64,000 nt of DNA, taken from the NCBI RefSeq assembly GCF_013001025.1, contig NZ_CP053021.1:744001-808000 (forward strand), read 5' to 3'. Numbering within the stretch: the stretch's first letter is position 1; each line of letters opens with the position of its first letter. Below are positions 54,988 to 63,116 of this stretch, piece by piece. The notes beneath the pieces are model-generated. The model worked only from the letters and a program-made list of their open reading frames with translations. It was not told the DNA's origin and did no database searches. Origin of the DNA: Sphingobium yanoikuyae. Lineage in GTDB: Bacteria; Pseudomonadota; Alphaproteobacteria; Sphingomonadales; Sphingomonadaceae. The position numbers and the translations under genes are program-made.

Positions 54988-55598
54988 ATGAAATGGTTTG
55001 GAACGAAGGCGGCGGCCCTGGAAGCCGGGCGGCCGGTGCTGGCGCGGGCCTGGGGATCGGGGGCGGTGGCGCTGGGGGAATGGCCGGCCAGCTATGAGGC
55101 GCAACTGCGCGCCGGGGTGATCGGCAATCCGGTGGCGCAGCGGGCGATGCGGCTGGTGTCCGAAGGGGCCGGGGCGTGCGTGTTGAAGGTTGGCGGGGTG
55201 GAGGCCGGGATTGGCGCCGAGGCGGCGGCCCGCATCGGGGCGCTGGTAGCGCGGGCGTCGGCCGGGCAGGGCCTGATCGAGACGCTGGCGAGCCATGTGC
55301 TGCTGCACGGCAATGGCTATGTGCAGGTGATTGCGGGCGCGGACGGGATGCCGGCCGAGCTGTTCGCGCTGCGGCCCGAGCGGGTGAGCGTGGAGGCGAA
55401 TGCGCGCGGCTGGCCGGCGGCCTATCTCTATCGCGTGGGCGAGAGCGTGACCCGGCTGTCGCCCGAGGATGGCGCCGGGCGGACCAGCCTGCTCCATATC
55501 CGCGCGCTCCATCCGCTCGACGATCATTATGGCTTGGGCTGTGTCGGCGCGGCGGCGGGGGCGGTGGCGATCCACAATGCCGCCAATGCGGTGACGGT
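54988..55598 (+). pseudogene. GTA/HK97 portal protein, 5' part (interrupted)
   Basis: This is the first 203 codons of a portal protein: GNPVAQRAMRLVSEGAGACV, ASHVLLHGNGYVQVIAGADG, MPAELFALRPERVSVEANA and HIRALHPLDDHYGLGCVGAA lead to the stretch IHNAANAVT. There the frame runs into the element at 55593-61430 and ends ten residues later (VIHTFLTLTG). The missing part resumes at 61431 as WNKALLDNAARPSGAMVYAP. Joining 55598 to 61431 restores one frame of 384 residues. Portal proteins form the ring through which DNA enters the head, so this break should abolish GTA particles. Confidence 0.88.
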
Positions 55599-55641
55599 TA
55601 TACACACATTTCTAACGCTAACTGGTTAGGAACGCGCCACT

Positions 55642-55899
55642 ATGGCCAAGCACGATCACGATTTCCCTAACGCGCAAAAATCCAAGCCCGCCTATTTGTA
55701 TGCGCGGTTCAGTTCGCTCGCTCAGCGTGAGGGAATCAGCATAGAGCGCCAGCTTGGCTATGGCGCATCCTTTGCCAAAGAACGTGGCTGGAATGTCGTA
55801 GAGCAGCTTCGCGATGACGGCAAAAGCGCATTCAAGGGCGCGAATCGCGAGGAAGGCGCAGCACTTTACGAATTCGTGTTGATTTCCACTGAGAAGTGA
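55642..55899 (+). pseudogene. Serine recombinase, N-terminal fragment truncated by IS21
   Basis: The frame reads KPAYLYARFSSLAQREGISI, ERQLGYGASFAKERGWNVVE and DDGKSAFKGANREEGAALYE, the N-terminal catalytic domain of a large serine recombinase with the active Ser in RFSS. About 78 residues remain before the IS21 left end at 55877 replaces the coding sequence. The remaining helices, recombinase domain and zinc region are not found on the far side of the IS, so they were deleted. It lies 43 bases inside the element's left end, as integrases often do. Confidence 0.85.
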
Positions 55900-55988
55900 C
55901 CCGGGTAGGGCGTAAATTTCCACTAAGAATTGACCCATGTTGAACTCGTCCCTGGCTTTGGCAAGCGAGGGTATATGGAGTGTTGGAC

Positions 55989-57512
55989 ATGGCGTTATTG
56001 AGCGTTATCCGGCGCTGGCATTTTCGCGATCATCTACCGATCCGGGAGATAGCGCGGCGCACCGGACTATCACGCAACACGATCCGCAAATATTTGCGGT
56101 CCGAGACGATCGATCCGCGATTCAAGGTGCCTGATCGACCAAGCAAACTGGATCCATTTGCTGAGCATCTGGCGGCCTGGCTGCGGCGCGAGATGGGCCG
56201 ATCGCGCAAGCAGAAGCGCACGATCAAGCAGTTTCACGCCGATCTGGTGAGCCTGGGTTATGAAGGATCCTACAACCGGGTTGCCGCTTTTGCTCGGGAC
56301 TGGCGCGAAGATTATCGGCGCCAGCAACAGATTGGCGGGCGTGGGACATTCGTGCCCCTGTCGTTCGCGCCGGGGGAAGCTTTCCAGTTTGATTGGAGTG
56401 AGGACTGGGCAATCATTGCCGGGGTTCGGACCAAGCTGCAGGTCGCGCACTTCAAGCTCAGTTACAGCCGGGCATTCATCGTGCGCGCCTACCTTCTGCA
56501 AACCCATGAGATGCTGTTCGACGCCCATAATCACGCCTTCCGCGTGCTGGGCGGCGTGCCGCGCCGGGGTATCTATGACAATATGCGCACGGCCGTCGAC
56601 AAGGTCGGGCGTGGCAAGGAACGCACCGTCAACGCACGCTTTCTGACGATGGTCAGCCACTATCTGTTCGAAGCCGAGTTCTGTAACCCGGCTGCGGGAT
56701 GGGAAAAGGGGCAGGTCGAGAAGAATGTCCAGGATGCGCGGCACCGTCTGTGGCAACCCACGCCGCAGGCCGAGAGCCTTGATGCGCTGAACCTGTGGCT
56801 GGAGGAGCGCTGCAAGGCGTTATGGGAGGACATCTCTCACGGGATCGAACCCGGGTCGGTTGCCAATGCCTGGGCCGATGAATCTGAGTGTCTGATGGTT
56901 GCGGGCAGGCCCTTCGATGGTTTTGTGGAATATCGCAAACGGGTATCGCCGACCTGCCTCATCCACTTTGAGCGCAATCGCTACAGCGTACCGGCCTCTT
57001 TCGCCAATCGCACTGTCAGCCTGCGCGTCTATCCTGATCGCTTCCAGGTCGTCGCCGAGGGGCAGCCAATCTGCGCACATCAGCGCATCATCAACCGCTC
57101 TCACGACGGTCCAGGTCATACGGTTTATGACTGGCGCCATTATCTGGCGGTCGTGCAGCGCAAACCCGGCGCCCTGCGCAACGGAGCGCCCTTCCTTGAG
57201 CTACCCGATGCGTTCCAGCGTCTGCAGCGACATCTGTTGCGCAATCCCGGCGGCGACAGGGAAATGGTCGAAATACTGGCGCTGGTTCTTCATCATGATG
57301 AGCAACTGGTGCTGACGGCGGTCACCATGGCGCTGGAGGCTGGCGTTCCGACCAAGACCCATATCCTCAATCTGCTCTATAGGCTGGTCGACGGAAAACC
57401 GATCTCCACGCCGCCGGTGACGGCGCCCCAGGCGCTCAAACTGGTCAGCGAGCCGATGGCCAATGTCGAACGCTATGATGATCTGCGCAAGGAGAAGCGT
57501 CATGCGTCATGA
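55989..57512 (+). CDS. istA: IS21 transposase IstA
   Basis: A 507-residue DDE transposase. The N-terminal HTH is seen in [20 protein letters not shown]. The catalytic core has [20 protein letters not shown] with the first Asp, [20 protein letters not shown] with the second, and the Glu in [20 protein letters not shown]. The C-terminal part binds the ends. ATG at 55989 has GGAG eight bases upstream; a GTG nine bases earlier is in frame. Its stop overlaps istB by 11 bases. Confidence 0.95.
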   Translation: MALLSVIRRWHFRDHLPIREIARRTGLSRNTIRKYLRSETIDPRFKVPDRPSKLDPFAEHLAAWLRREMGRSRKQKRTIKQFHADLVSLGYEGSYNRVAAFARDWREDYRRQQQIGGRGTFVPLSFAPGEAFQFDWSEDWAIIAGVRTKLQVAHFKLSYSRAFIVRAYLLQTHEMLFDAHNHAFRVLGGVPRRGIYDNMRTAVDKVGRGKERTVNARFLTMVSHYLFEAEFCNPAAGWEKGQVEKNVQDARHRLWQPTPQAESLDALNLWLEERCKALWEDISHGIEPGSVANAWADESECLMVAGRPFDGFVEYRKRVSPTCLIHFERNRYSVPASFANRTVSLRVYPDRFQVVAEGQPICAHQRIINRSHDGPGHTVYDWRHYLAVVQRKPGALRNGAPFLELPDAFQRLQRHLLRNPGGDREMVEILALVLHHDEQLVLTAVTMALEAGVPTKTHILNLLYRLVDGKPISTPPVTAPQALKLVSEPMANVERYDDLRKEKRHAS

Positions 57513-58308
57513 CCCTGCCAGCGGCGCCATCGTCGTCATGCTCCGCAGCCTCAAGATGCATGGCATGGCGCAGGCCGTCACCGATCTCATGGAACAGGGA
57601 TCTCCAGCCTTCGAAGCCGCCATCCCGATCCTCTCCCAGTTGCTCAAAGCCGAGACAGCAGAACGGGAGGTTCGGTCTGTGGCCTATCAGCTCAAGATCG
57701 CGCGCTTCCCTGTCTATCGCGATCTGGCCGGCTTCGACTTTACCAGTAGCGAGGTCAATGAAGCTCTAGTGCGTCAGTTGCATCGCTGCGACTTCATCGA
57801 CATCGCCGACAATATCGTGCTGGTCGGCGGTCCTGGCACCGGCAAGAGCCATGTGGCAACGGCGCTGGGCATCCAGGCCATCGAACATCATCGAAAGCGC
57901 GTCCGCTTCTTCTCGACGGTCGAACTGGTCAATGCGCTCGAGCAGGAAAAAGCACAGGGCAAGGCCGGTCAGATCGCCAATCGCCTCCTGCACTCCGATC
58001 TCGTTATCCTGGATGAGCTTGGATATCTGCCGTTCAGTGCTTCAGGTGGCGCGCTGCTCTTCCATCTACTGAGCAAACTCTACGAGCGCACCAGCGTCAT
58101 CATCACCACAAACCTGAGCTTCAGCGAATGGGCCACCGTGTTCGGCGACGCCAAAATGACCACGGCGCTTCTCGATCGGCTTACCCATCACTGCCACATC
58201 CTGGAGACCGGCAACGATAGCTTCCGCTTCAAAAACAGCTCTGCCAAGCAGGCCAGAACCCAAAGGAGAAAACCACGGGTTGACCCACCCATGACACCCG
58301 AAACATAA
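57502..58308 (+). CDS. istB: IS21 helper ATPase IstB
   Basis: A 268-residue AAA+ ATPase of the DnaC/IstB type. Walker A is [15 protein letters not shown], Walker B is [17 protein letters not shown], followed by [20 protein letters not shown] and [20 protein letters not shown]. IstB helps IstA select the target and activate strand transfer. AAGGAGAAGCGTC precedes the ATG within the end of istA. Confidence 0.95.
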   Translation: MRHDPASGAIVVMLRSLKMHGMAQAVTDLMEQGSPAFEAAIPILSQLLKAETAEREVRSVAYQLKIARFPVYRDLAGFDFTSSEVNEALVRQLHRCDFIDIADNIVLVGGPGTGKSHVATALGIQAIEHHRKRVRFFSTVELVNALEQEKAQGKAGQIANRLLHSDLVILDELGYLPFSASGGALLFHLLSKLYERTSVIITTNLSFSEWATVFGDAKMTTALLDRLTHHCHILETGNDSFRFKNSSAKQARTQRRKPRVDPPMTPET

Positions 58309-58442
58309 TCCGCAGACGGGTCACTTCTCGATGGAAAACCCGGGTCACTTCTCAGTGGAAATCAACAAGATAGCGTCCTTCTCTTCGTTGAGGGTGTCGT
58401 TTATGAGGCTCTACGCCCATAACAATCTTCATAGGCTCTACT

Positions 58443-59246
58443 GTGACGCTGGATGACCCCTCTATCCCTGAGTTCGCATCGTGGCGCAGCTACGAGATTT
58501 TTGCTAAGCGAGTTCGCCATTCCAGCCGCTATGTTTGGAGTGATGAAGTCCAAGCATTCCTAGATACGGTTGTGGCTACAATCAGCCAGCGAGACGGCGT
58601 TCTACAGGCGGGGCGCATTTTCTATCGCGCTCAGCGCGGCGTTGAATGGGTAGACCGACAGGACGACGACGGAAACTGGATAGGCGAAGACGTCTATGGT
58701 TTTGGTGGTAGCCGCATGAAGCCGTTGATAAATCGCGCCAAAGAGGGGCGCGCCAACCCCGCTGGCATTCCTGTCCTCTATATTGGTAGCAACCTCGACA
58801 CGGCTGTTTCAGAGGTTCGCCCTTGGGTTGGCGCAGAGGTGTCAGTTGCTCGCTGTAAAATCCTCAAGCCGCTTCGCACGTTAGATTTGTCGCTCGGCCA
58901 CGGCAAGTCATCCTTCAAGTTCAAATTCCTTAATACAGATTTGGAGCCGTCAGCAGAGGACAAGAAGTCTGCTGTGTGGACGGGTATCGACAATGCATTT
59001 TCAAAGCCGGTGACACTCTCAGATGATGCCGCAGACTATGTTCCCACTCAAATTCTAGCAGAGCTATTCCGCAGCAGGGGCTACGATGCCATCGCCTACA
59101 AGAGCCAGTTTGGCGATGATGATGGGTTTAATATCGCAGTCTTCGACCCTGATGCCGTCGAAATAGCGACGTGCGCCCCTTACAGGGTGAAATCGATCAA
59201 AGTGGATGCCGAACAGATCGGTAATGACTGGTTTCGATCTCAATAA
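58443..59246 (+). CDS. RES-domain protein
   Basis: A 267-residue protein. RIFYRAQRG with Arg62 and VLYIGSNLDTAVSEVRPW with Glu124 are the conserved Arg and Glu of the RES domain, a fold related to NAD-using ADP-ribosyltransferase toxins. The N-terminal 55 residues form an extra domain. Known RES toxins degrade NAD+ and are paired with an Xre/MbcA-type antitoxin; no such gene is adjacent. The start is a GTG, but the IS21 right end is only 76 bases upstream, so the native 5' end or promoter may have been lost. Next is a 63-residue protein 52 bases downstream. Confidence 0.75.
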   Translation: MTLDDPSIPEFASWRSYEIFAKRVRHSSRYVWSDEVQAFLDTVVATISQRDGVLQAGRIFYRAQRGVEWVDRQDDDGNWIGEDVYGFGGSRMKPLINRAKEGRANPAGIPVLYIGSNLDTAVSEVRPWVGAEVSVARCKILKPLRTLDLSLGHGKSSFKFKFLNTDLEPSAEDKKSAVWTGIDNAFSKPVTLSDDAADYVPTQILAELFRSRGYDAIAYKSQFGDDDGFNIAVFDPDAVEIATCAPYRVKSIKVDAEQIGNDWFRSQ

Positions 59247-59298
59247 GGCATGGTGCAATCCGCTTGCCAATTCGTTCGTCATTTGTTCTCATGGGCGC

Positions 59299-59490
59299 AT
59301 GGAACGAATCGACACCCATCAGCTATCAGAGGCCATCCTTCATGCCCCTGCGTGGGCGCGTGTTGGTATCACCATGCCTGACGAGGAAATGAGGGAGAAA
59401 GCCGCCACAGAGCTTGCCAACTCCATCCTTGAGCGGCTTTCTGATTATCCCGCGATCCCAGACCCAAACCAATTGAGCCTGTTCAAGTGA
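59299..59490 (+). CDS. Small DUF6771-like protein
   Basis: A 63-residue protein starting MERIDTHQLSEAILHAPAWA and continuing VGITMPDEEMREKAATELAN. It matches the DUF6771 group of short alphaproteobacterial proteins often found near serine recombinases. It has no known function. It follows the RES gene by 52 bases and could conceivably act with it, but that is only a guess from position. Confidence 0.6.
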   Translation: MERIDTHQLSEAILHAPAWARVGITMPDEEMREKAATELANSILERLSDYPAIPDPNQLSLFK

Positions 59491-59508
59491 GGTTAGCGAT
59501 GGATGCCT

Positions 59509-60045
59509 TTATGCCGTCAGGCTCGCATCTTTCTCGAACGCTGCCTCAATGACAAGGCCGTCCAGCGCAAGTGCGGCATTGGCCTGTTCCAACGCAAACT
59601 CTCGTAGGTCGTCTGAAACAGGGAAGCCGCGCACAACCGCAGCGCCCCACATCGCTTGCACTGTCTGCTCTACGACTTCTCGCGTCTTACCGTTCACAAC
59701 CAGAATGTTGATGAGGGGAAGGTTGCGATCGAAGCACCACACGCCCAGCGCTTCCAAGCTATTCAGCATAGGTCGCGCCCAAGCCTGTCCTGGGGGAATT
59801 GGCCCTTCATTGAATTCCAGCCAAAGGTCGCCATAGCTGACACGCCCATCGTCAGACGCATGGCTCATAGTCAGGATTTTGCGAGCAACTTCGATCAGCG
59901 GATACGGCGAGGCTTTCCTCCGTTGCAGTTCCAGCGCCAGTTCAACCCGTGGCCATTTGCCCCCCTCAGTGACGCCAGCCTTATCGTAGTTGGCGATCAT
60001 TATGTTGATTTCATCGACGGTCAGTTCGTGAAGCTGCCTAGCCAT
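59509..60045 (-). CDS. Hypothetical protein of the element (minus strand)
   Basis: A 178-residue soluble protein that I do not recognise. HELTVDEINIMIANYDKAGV opens it; RVSYGDLWLEFNEGPIPPGQ, AWARPMLNSLEALGVWCFDR and FPVSDDLREFALEQANAALA follow. It has no membrane helix or signal. It is the only minus-strand gene of the element and lies convergent to the DUF6771-like gene with an 18-base gap. Confidence 0.55.
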   Translation of the reverse strand: MARQLHELTVDEINIMIANYDKAGVTEGGKWPRVELALELQRRKASPYPLIEVARKILTMSHASDDGRVSYGDLWLEFNEGPIPPGQAWARPMLNSLEALGVWCFDRNLPLINILVVNGKTREVVEQTVQAMWGAAVVRGFPVSDDLREFALEQANAALALDGLVIEAAFEKDASLTA

Positions 60046-60161
60046 TAGTCTGCCAAGTCCTCCAGATTCTCAGAAGCCTGCTTGATATGAACCAGCGGCT
60101 TAACAAGCGGTAGCCATCGTTCAAAAATGCAATTACGCACGATTGCATTGGGGGGAGTTAA

Positions 60162-60851
60162 GTGGCGATGGGGCGGCGTTCTCAGCAGGGATTCTTGATA
60201 GAGCTTGCCATCGTTGGTGCTTTGGCGGGCGGCGTTTGGATCGAGAAAAACACCAGCATGTCTGGCTTGTTTGTCATCGTGCCGTCGTTGGCTGTGTTGG
60301 TCCCGCTCTTCTTCTGGAACTACATGCGCCCCTATGGACGGCGGCATAAATGGCAGCCACGTTCTAATGGCTGGCAACAGCCTCAGAAGCGCGCAATGCC
60401 CGCATGGCAGATTTATGGCTTTGCGGGACTGCTGGTAGTCGCCGCGTTCTGCATCGTGTTTTTCTGGCCCACCAATGCGCCATCGCAAGAGACGCACAAT
60501 GCCTCAGCCAACCGCTTTTCCTGCGCTGTGAAGAGCATCACGGACGGCGACACGCTTCGCTGTGTGGATGGCAATAGGATACGCCTCCATGCTGTCGCTG
60601 CGCGTGAAAAGGATGAATCCTGTAGCCCAGGTCATCCATGTCCATCTGCATCAGGCGCAGCAGCAACGGCAAAGCTGACTGAATTAGCGGCTGGCCAAAC
60701 GCTACAGTGCGAGCAGGTTGGCACCAGCTACAACCGCATAACAGCCGTTTGCTGGAATGAAGCGAACACGGAGATCAATTGCGCCATGGTCCAAAGCGGC
60801 ACGACCGTCGTTTGGCCAAAGTTCAACGAGCAACGGCGCATTTGTAGCTAG
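60162..60851 (+). CDS. Membrane-anchored staphylococcal-nuclease-like (SNase) protein
   Basis: A 229-residue protein with two to three membrane helices at the start (LIELAIVGALAGGVW, GLFVIVPSLAVLVPLFFWN, IYGFAGLLVVAAFCIVFFW). The C-terminal domain has SITDGDTLRCVDGNRIRLHA with Asp130 and Arg141, then AAREKDE with Glu149, matching the Asp/Arg/Glu positions of the SNase catalytic site. Several Cys suggest disulfides, so the nuclease faces outside the cytoplasm. The GTG at 60162 follows GGGGGAG. Confidence 0.72.
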   Translation: MAMGRRSQQGFLIELAIVGALAGGVWIEKNTSMSGLFVIVPSLAVLVPLFFWNYMRPYGRRHKWQPRSNGWQQPQKRAMPAWQIYGFAGLLVVAAFCIVFFWPTNAPSQETHNASANRFSCAVKSITDGDTLRCVDGNRIRLHAVAAREKDESCSPGHPCPSASGAAATAKLTELAAGQTLQCEQVGTSYNRITAVCWNEANTEINCAMVQSGTTVVWPKFNEQRRICS

Positions 60852-60917
60852 GCGTGACGCAGACGCCGTGCATAAGGCTGGGCTGACCCTTTAGAACCAG
60901 TGTTGGAAAATTAAGCT

Positions 60918-61313
60918 ATGAGCGGTGGCAAGGTCGGCGGTGACAACGTGACTTTTATTTACGTTCTGCACAATGAATCTCGCGGAAGCTGCAAAATTGG
61001 CAAAGCGAATAATCCAGAGACTCGTGCCAGAAACCTCCAGACTGGCAATGAAGACACACTCAGCCTTGCATTCACATTAGGGGTCGATCCGCGCATAGCT
61101 TCCAAAGTTGAACGAAAAGCGCGAGAAATCGCCGTTTACGACCTTAAAAAGCCCAAAACCAGAGAGTGGCTAGGACGCACAAATCCAGAAGAGGCGAAAG
61201 AGTGTATTCTGGTGGCTCACGATATCGTCAGAGGGCAAAACTGGGAACAGGTTTCACGCGCCAGAATACGAATGAAGGTGCTTTATACCCGTGATGACGA
61301 GGCGGATTACTAA
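60918..61313 (+). CDS. GIY-YIG/Mug113 (T5orf172-like) protein
   Basis: A 131-residue protein. FIYVLHNESRGSCKIGKANN and PETRARNLQTGNEDTLSLAF match the Mug113/T5orf172 branch of the GIY-YIG nuclease superfamily: a Tyr in the first strand, KIGKA in the second, and a conserved Arg. It is common on phages and mobile elements. It is the last gene before the right end of the element. Confidence 0.75.
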   Translation: MSGGKVGGDNVTFIYVLHNESRGSCKIGKANNPETRARNLQTGNEDTLSLAFTLGVDPRIASKVERKAREIAVYDLKKPKTREWLGRTNPEEAKECILVAHDIVRGQNWEQVSRARIRMKVLYTRDDEADY

Positions 61314-61430
61314 AAGACGATCCCCCCTATCGTTCAGCCTTAAAATTCAATCAGAAAACAGCCTTGGTCGAAAATCCGCAGAAATCTGCGGATTTTAAGT
61401 GTGTATAACTGCCACCACTTGCGCGACGGT

Positions 61431-61974
61431 GTGGAACAAGGCGCTGCTCGACAATGCGGCGCGGCCCTCGGGCGCGATGGTCTATGCGCCGGGCGACGGA
61501 TCGGTGATGGCGCCCGACCAGTTCGAGCGGGTGAAGCGGGAGATGGAGGTTGCCTTTTCTGGCGCGGCCAATGCCGGGCGGCCGATGCTGCTGGAGGGCG
61601 GGCTCGACTGGCGGGCGATGAGCCTGTCGCCGGCCGAGATGGACTTTGTCGGATTGAAGGCGGCGGCGGCGCGGGAGATCGCGCTGGCCTTTGGCGTGCC
61701 GCCGATGCTGATGGGGCTGCCGGGCGACAATAGCTACGCCAATTATCGCGAGGCGAACAAGGCGCTGTGGCGGCAGACGATCTTGCCGCTGGTCGGCAAG
61801 ATCGGCGCGGGACTGGCGCAGGGACTGCAGGGCTGGTGGCCGGGGCTGAGCCTGGCGCCGGATCTGGACGCGGTGCCGGCGCTGTCGGACGAGCGCGCGG
61901 CGCTGTGGGAGCGGGTGGCGGGGGCGGATTTCCTGACCGCCGAGGAGAAGAAGGCGATGTTGGGGATCGGCTAG
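61431..61974 (+). pseudogene. GTA/HK97 portal protein, 3' part (interrupted)
   Basis: This is the remainder of the portal gene: WNKALLDNAARPSGAMVYAP, RREMEVAFSGAANAGR-type sequence, LEGGLDWRAMSLSPAEMDFV, REIALAFGVPPMLMGLPGDN, SYANYREANKALWRQTILPL and the end TAEEKKAMLGIG. These are standard HK97/GTA portal motifs. It joins the 5' part at 55598 without a frame break. Its stop shares bases with the end of a small minus-strand gene at 61971. Confidence 0.88.
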
Positions 61975-62108
61975 CGCTGACAATGGCCCTGCGCGGTCCA
62001 GCGGCCGCCGCTGTCGAGGCAGCGATCCTGCGCGAGCCAGTCGCTTTGCCAGAGGCAGAGGGCGGCGGCGATCAGGACCAGCAGCCCGCCGAGCAGCGCC
62101 CGCTTCAC
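61971..62108 (-). CDS. Short membrane-anchored Cys protein (copy A)
   Basis: A 45-residue protein starting at a GTG (VKRALLGGLLVLIAAALCLW). A basic start and one helix are followed by an outside segment QDRCLDSGGRWTAQGHCQ. It shares the CLxxGGxWxxxxGxC pattern with the neighbouring 55-residue protein (copy B). Its stop overlaps the portal stop on the other strand. Too short for other evidence, but the paralogy supports it. Confidence 0.6.
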   Translation of the reverse strand: MKRALLGGLLVLIAAALCLWQSDWLAQDRCLDSGGRWTAQGHCQR

Positions 62109-62115
62109 CCCCACT

Positions 62116-62283
62116 TCACAGGGGCCGGGCGAGGCTGTCGAGACGGCAGAAGCCGTTGTCCATGTTCCAGCTGCCGCCCTGCAACAGGCAGTCGCCGGCG
62201 CGGAACAGGCCGAAATGCCAGGCGATGAGGCCGAGCGCGAGGATAACGAGGGCGATCAGCAATTTGCGAGGGGTGCGCTTCAT
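62116..62283 (-). CDS. Short membrane-anchored Cys protein (copy B)
   Basis: A 55-residue protein: MKRTPRKLLIALVILALGLI, a single membrane helix, then RAGDCLLQGGSWNMDNGFCR. The two Cys flank a GG-x-W core, the same pattern as copy A seven bases downstream, so they form an operon of two related proteins. They run against the portal, DUF6127 and protease genes. Family and role are not known to me. Confidence 0.65.
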   Translation of the reverse strand: MKRTPRKLLIALVILALGLIAWHFGLFRAGDCLLQGGSWNMDNGFCRLDSLARPL

Positions 62284-62328
62284 GCGGGCCCAGATAGGGG
62301 CGCGCGGCGCCCAAGGGAAGGCGGAACC

Positions 62329-62637
62329 ATGAAAGAGGAGATGCTGGCGCGGCTGGTGGCGCAGGCCGAGGGCGCACCGATGGATATCGTCATGATCCGG
62401 GCGTTGATCGAGGAGGCGAGCGAACTGGGCGCCGGGCGGGCGCTGGCGCGGCTGGGGCTGGAGGACCGGCGGGCCGAGGCCGACATGCGGGAATTGCGCG
62501 AGCTGCTGCGCGCCTGGCGCGACGCGAAGAAGGCGGCGCGCGGGGCGGCGATCGGTTGGGCAGTGCGGATCGTCATGGCGCTGATGCTGCTGGGCATGGC
62601 GGTGAAGATGGGCCTCATCGGGCTGGTGAAGGGATGA
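62329..62637 (+). CDS. DUF6127-like GTA-associated protein
   Basis: A 102-residue protein. The first part is a charged helix (MLARLVAQAEGAPMDIVMIR, ALARLGLEDRRAEADMREL) and the end a membrane helix (IGWAVRIVMALMLLGMAVKM). This fits DUF6127, a small protein commonly found between portal and protease genes of sphingomonad GTA clusters. The stop overlaps the protease start (ATGA). Confidence 0.7.
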   Translation: MKEEMLARLVAQAEGAPMDIVMIRALIEEASELGAGRALARLGLEDRRAEADMRELRELLRAWRDAKKAARGAAIGWAVRIVMALMLLGMAVKMGLIGLVKG

Positions 62638-63071
62638 GCGGGCGGGAGGAGACCGGGGCGCTGCGCTTTGCCGGCTATGCCGCGATCTTCGACCGGGTGG
62701 ACCGGGGCGGCGATGTGGTGCGGCCGGGCGCATTCGGCGCGGTGACGGCGGCGCAGGTGCCGCTGCTGTGGCAGCATCGGCCCGGCGCGCCGATCGGCCG
62801 GATCGAGATGGCGCGCGAGGACCGGCGCGGCCTGCGGGTGATCGGCCGCGTGTCGCGGGCGAGCGCGGCGGGGCGGGAAGCAGCGGCGATGCTGGCGGCC
62901 GGCGCGGTCGATGGCCTGAGCTTTGGTTACCGCGTGAAGGCAGCGCGTGGCGCGGGGCCGCGCGAATTGCTGGCGCTGGAGTTGGTGGAGGTGAGCCTGG
63001 TGACGCACCCGATGCAGCCGCTGGCGCGGGTGATCGGGGTGGAGGGGGCTAAATGGGATCATTGCTTTTGA
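62634..63071 (+). CDS. GTA/HK97-type prohead protease (3' end possibly altered)
   Basis: A 145-residue serine protease of the HK97 prohead family. RFAGYAAIFDRVDRGGDVVR, PLLWQHRPGAPIGRIEMARE with the catalytic His, and AAGAVDGLSFGYRVKAARG with the catalytic Ser are present. The last residues, VIGVEGAKWDHCF, are not family-like after VIGVEG, and the next bases change to AT-richer foreign sequence. So the natural C-terminus or the following capsid gene was replaced. The ATG overlaps the DUF6127 stop. Confidence 0.82.
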   Translation: MSGREETGALRFAGYAAIFDRVDRGGDVVRPGAFGAVTAAQVPLLWQHRPGAPIGRIEMAREDRRGLRVIGRVSRASAAGREAAAMLAAGAVDGLSFGYRVKAARGAGPRELLALELVEVSLVTHPMQPLARVIGVEGAKWDHCF

Positions 63072-63116
63072 CCAACGAAATTATTCTGCTTAGATTGGGA
63101 GCATGAGCCTTAAATC

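Larger units (their letters stand above)
55877..58367. mobile_element. IS21-family insertion sequence
   Basis: A 2491-base element with perfect 29-base terminal inverted repeats starting TGTTGATTTCCACTGAGAAG. Secondary copies lie inside each end (TTTCCACTAAGAATTGACCC on the left, GGGTCACTTCTCGATGGAAA on the right), a feature of IS21. It encodes IstA and IstB in overlapping frames. No target-site duplication is visible (aattcg on the left, agatag on the right), which fits an IS-mediated deletion of the neighbouring recombinase sequence. Confidence 0.93.
55593..61430. mobile_element. Integrated element inside the portal gene, flanked by gacggt
   Basis: The 6-base sequence gacggt occurs at 55593-55598 and again at 61425-61430. 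Deleting 55599-61430 rebuilds the portal frame as HNAANAVTVWNKALLDNAAR. An 11-base inverted repeat GTTATACACAC (55597-55607) and GTGTGTATAAC (61399-61409) lies near the ends. The cargo includes a truncated serine recombinase, an IS21-family element, a RES-domain protein, a DUF6771-like protein, an unknown minus-strand protein, a membrane nuclease and a GIY-YIG/Mug113-like protein. Base use is less GC-rich than the host. The recombinase is the likely integrase, but it is now broken, so the element is probably fixed. Confidence 0.88.
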
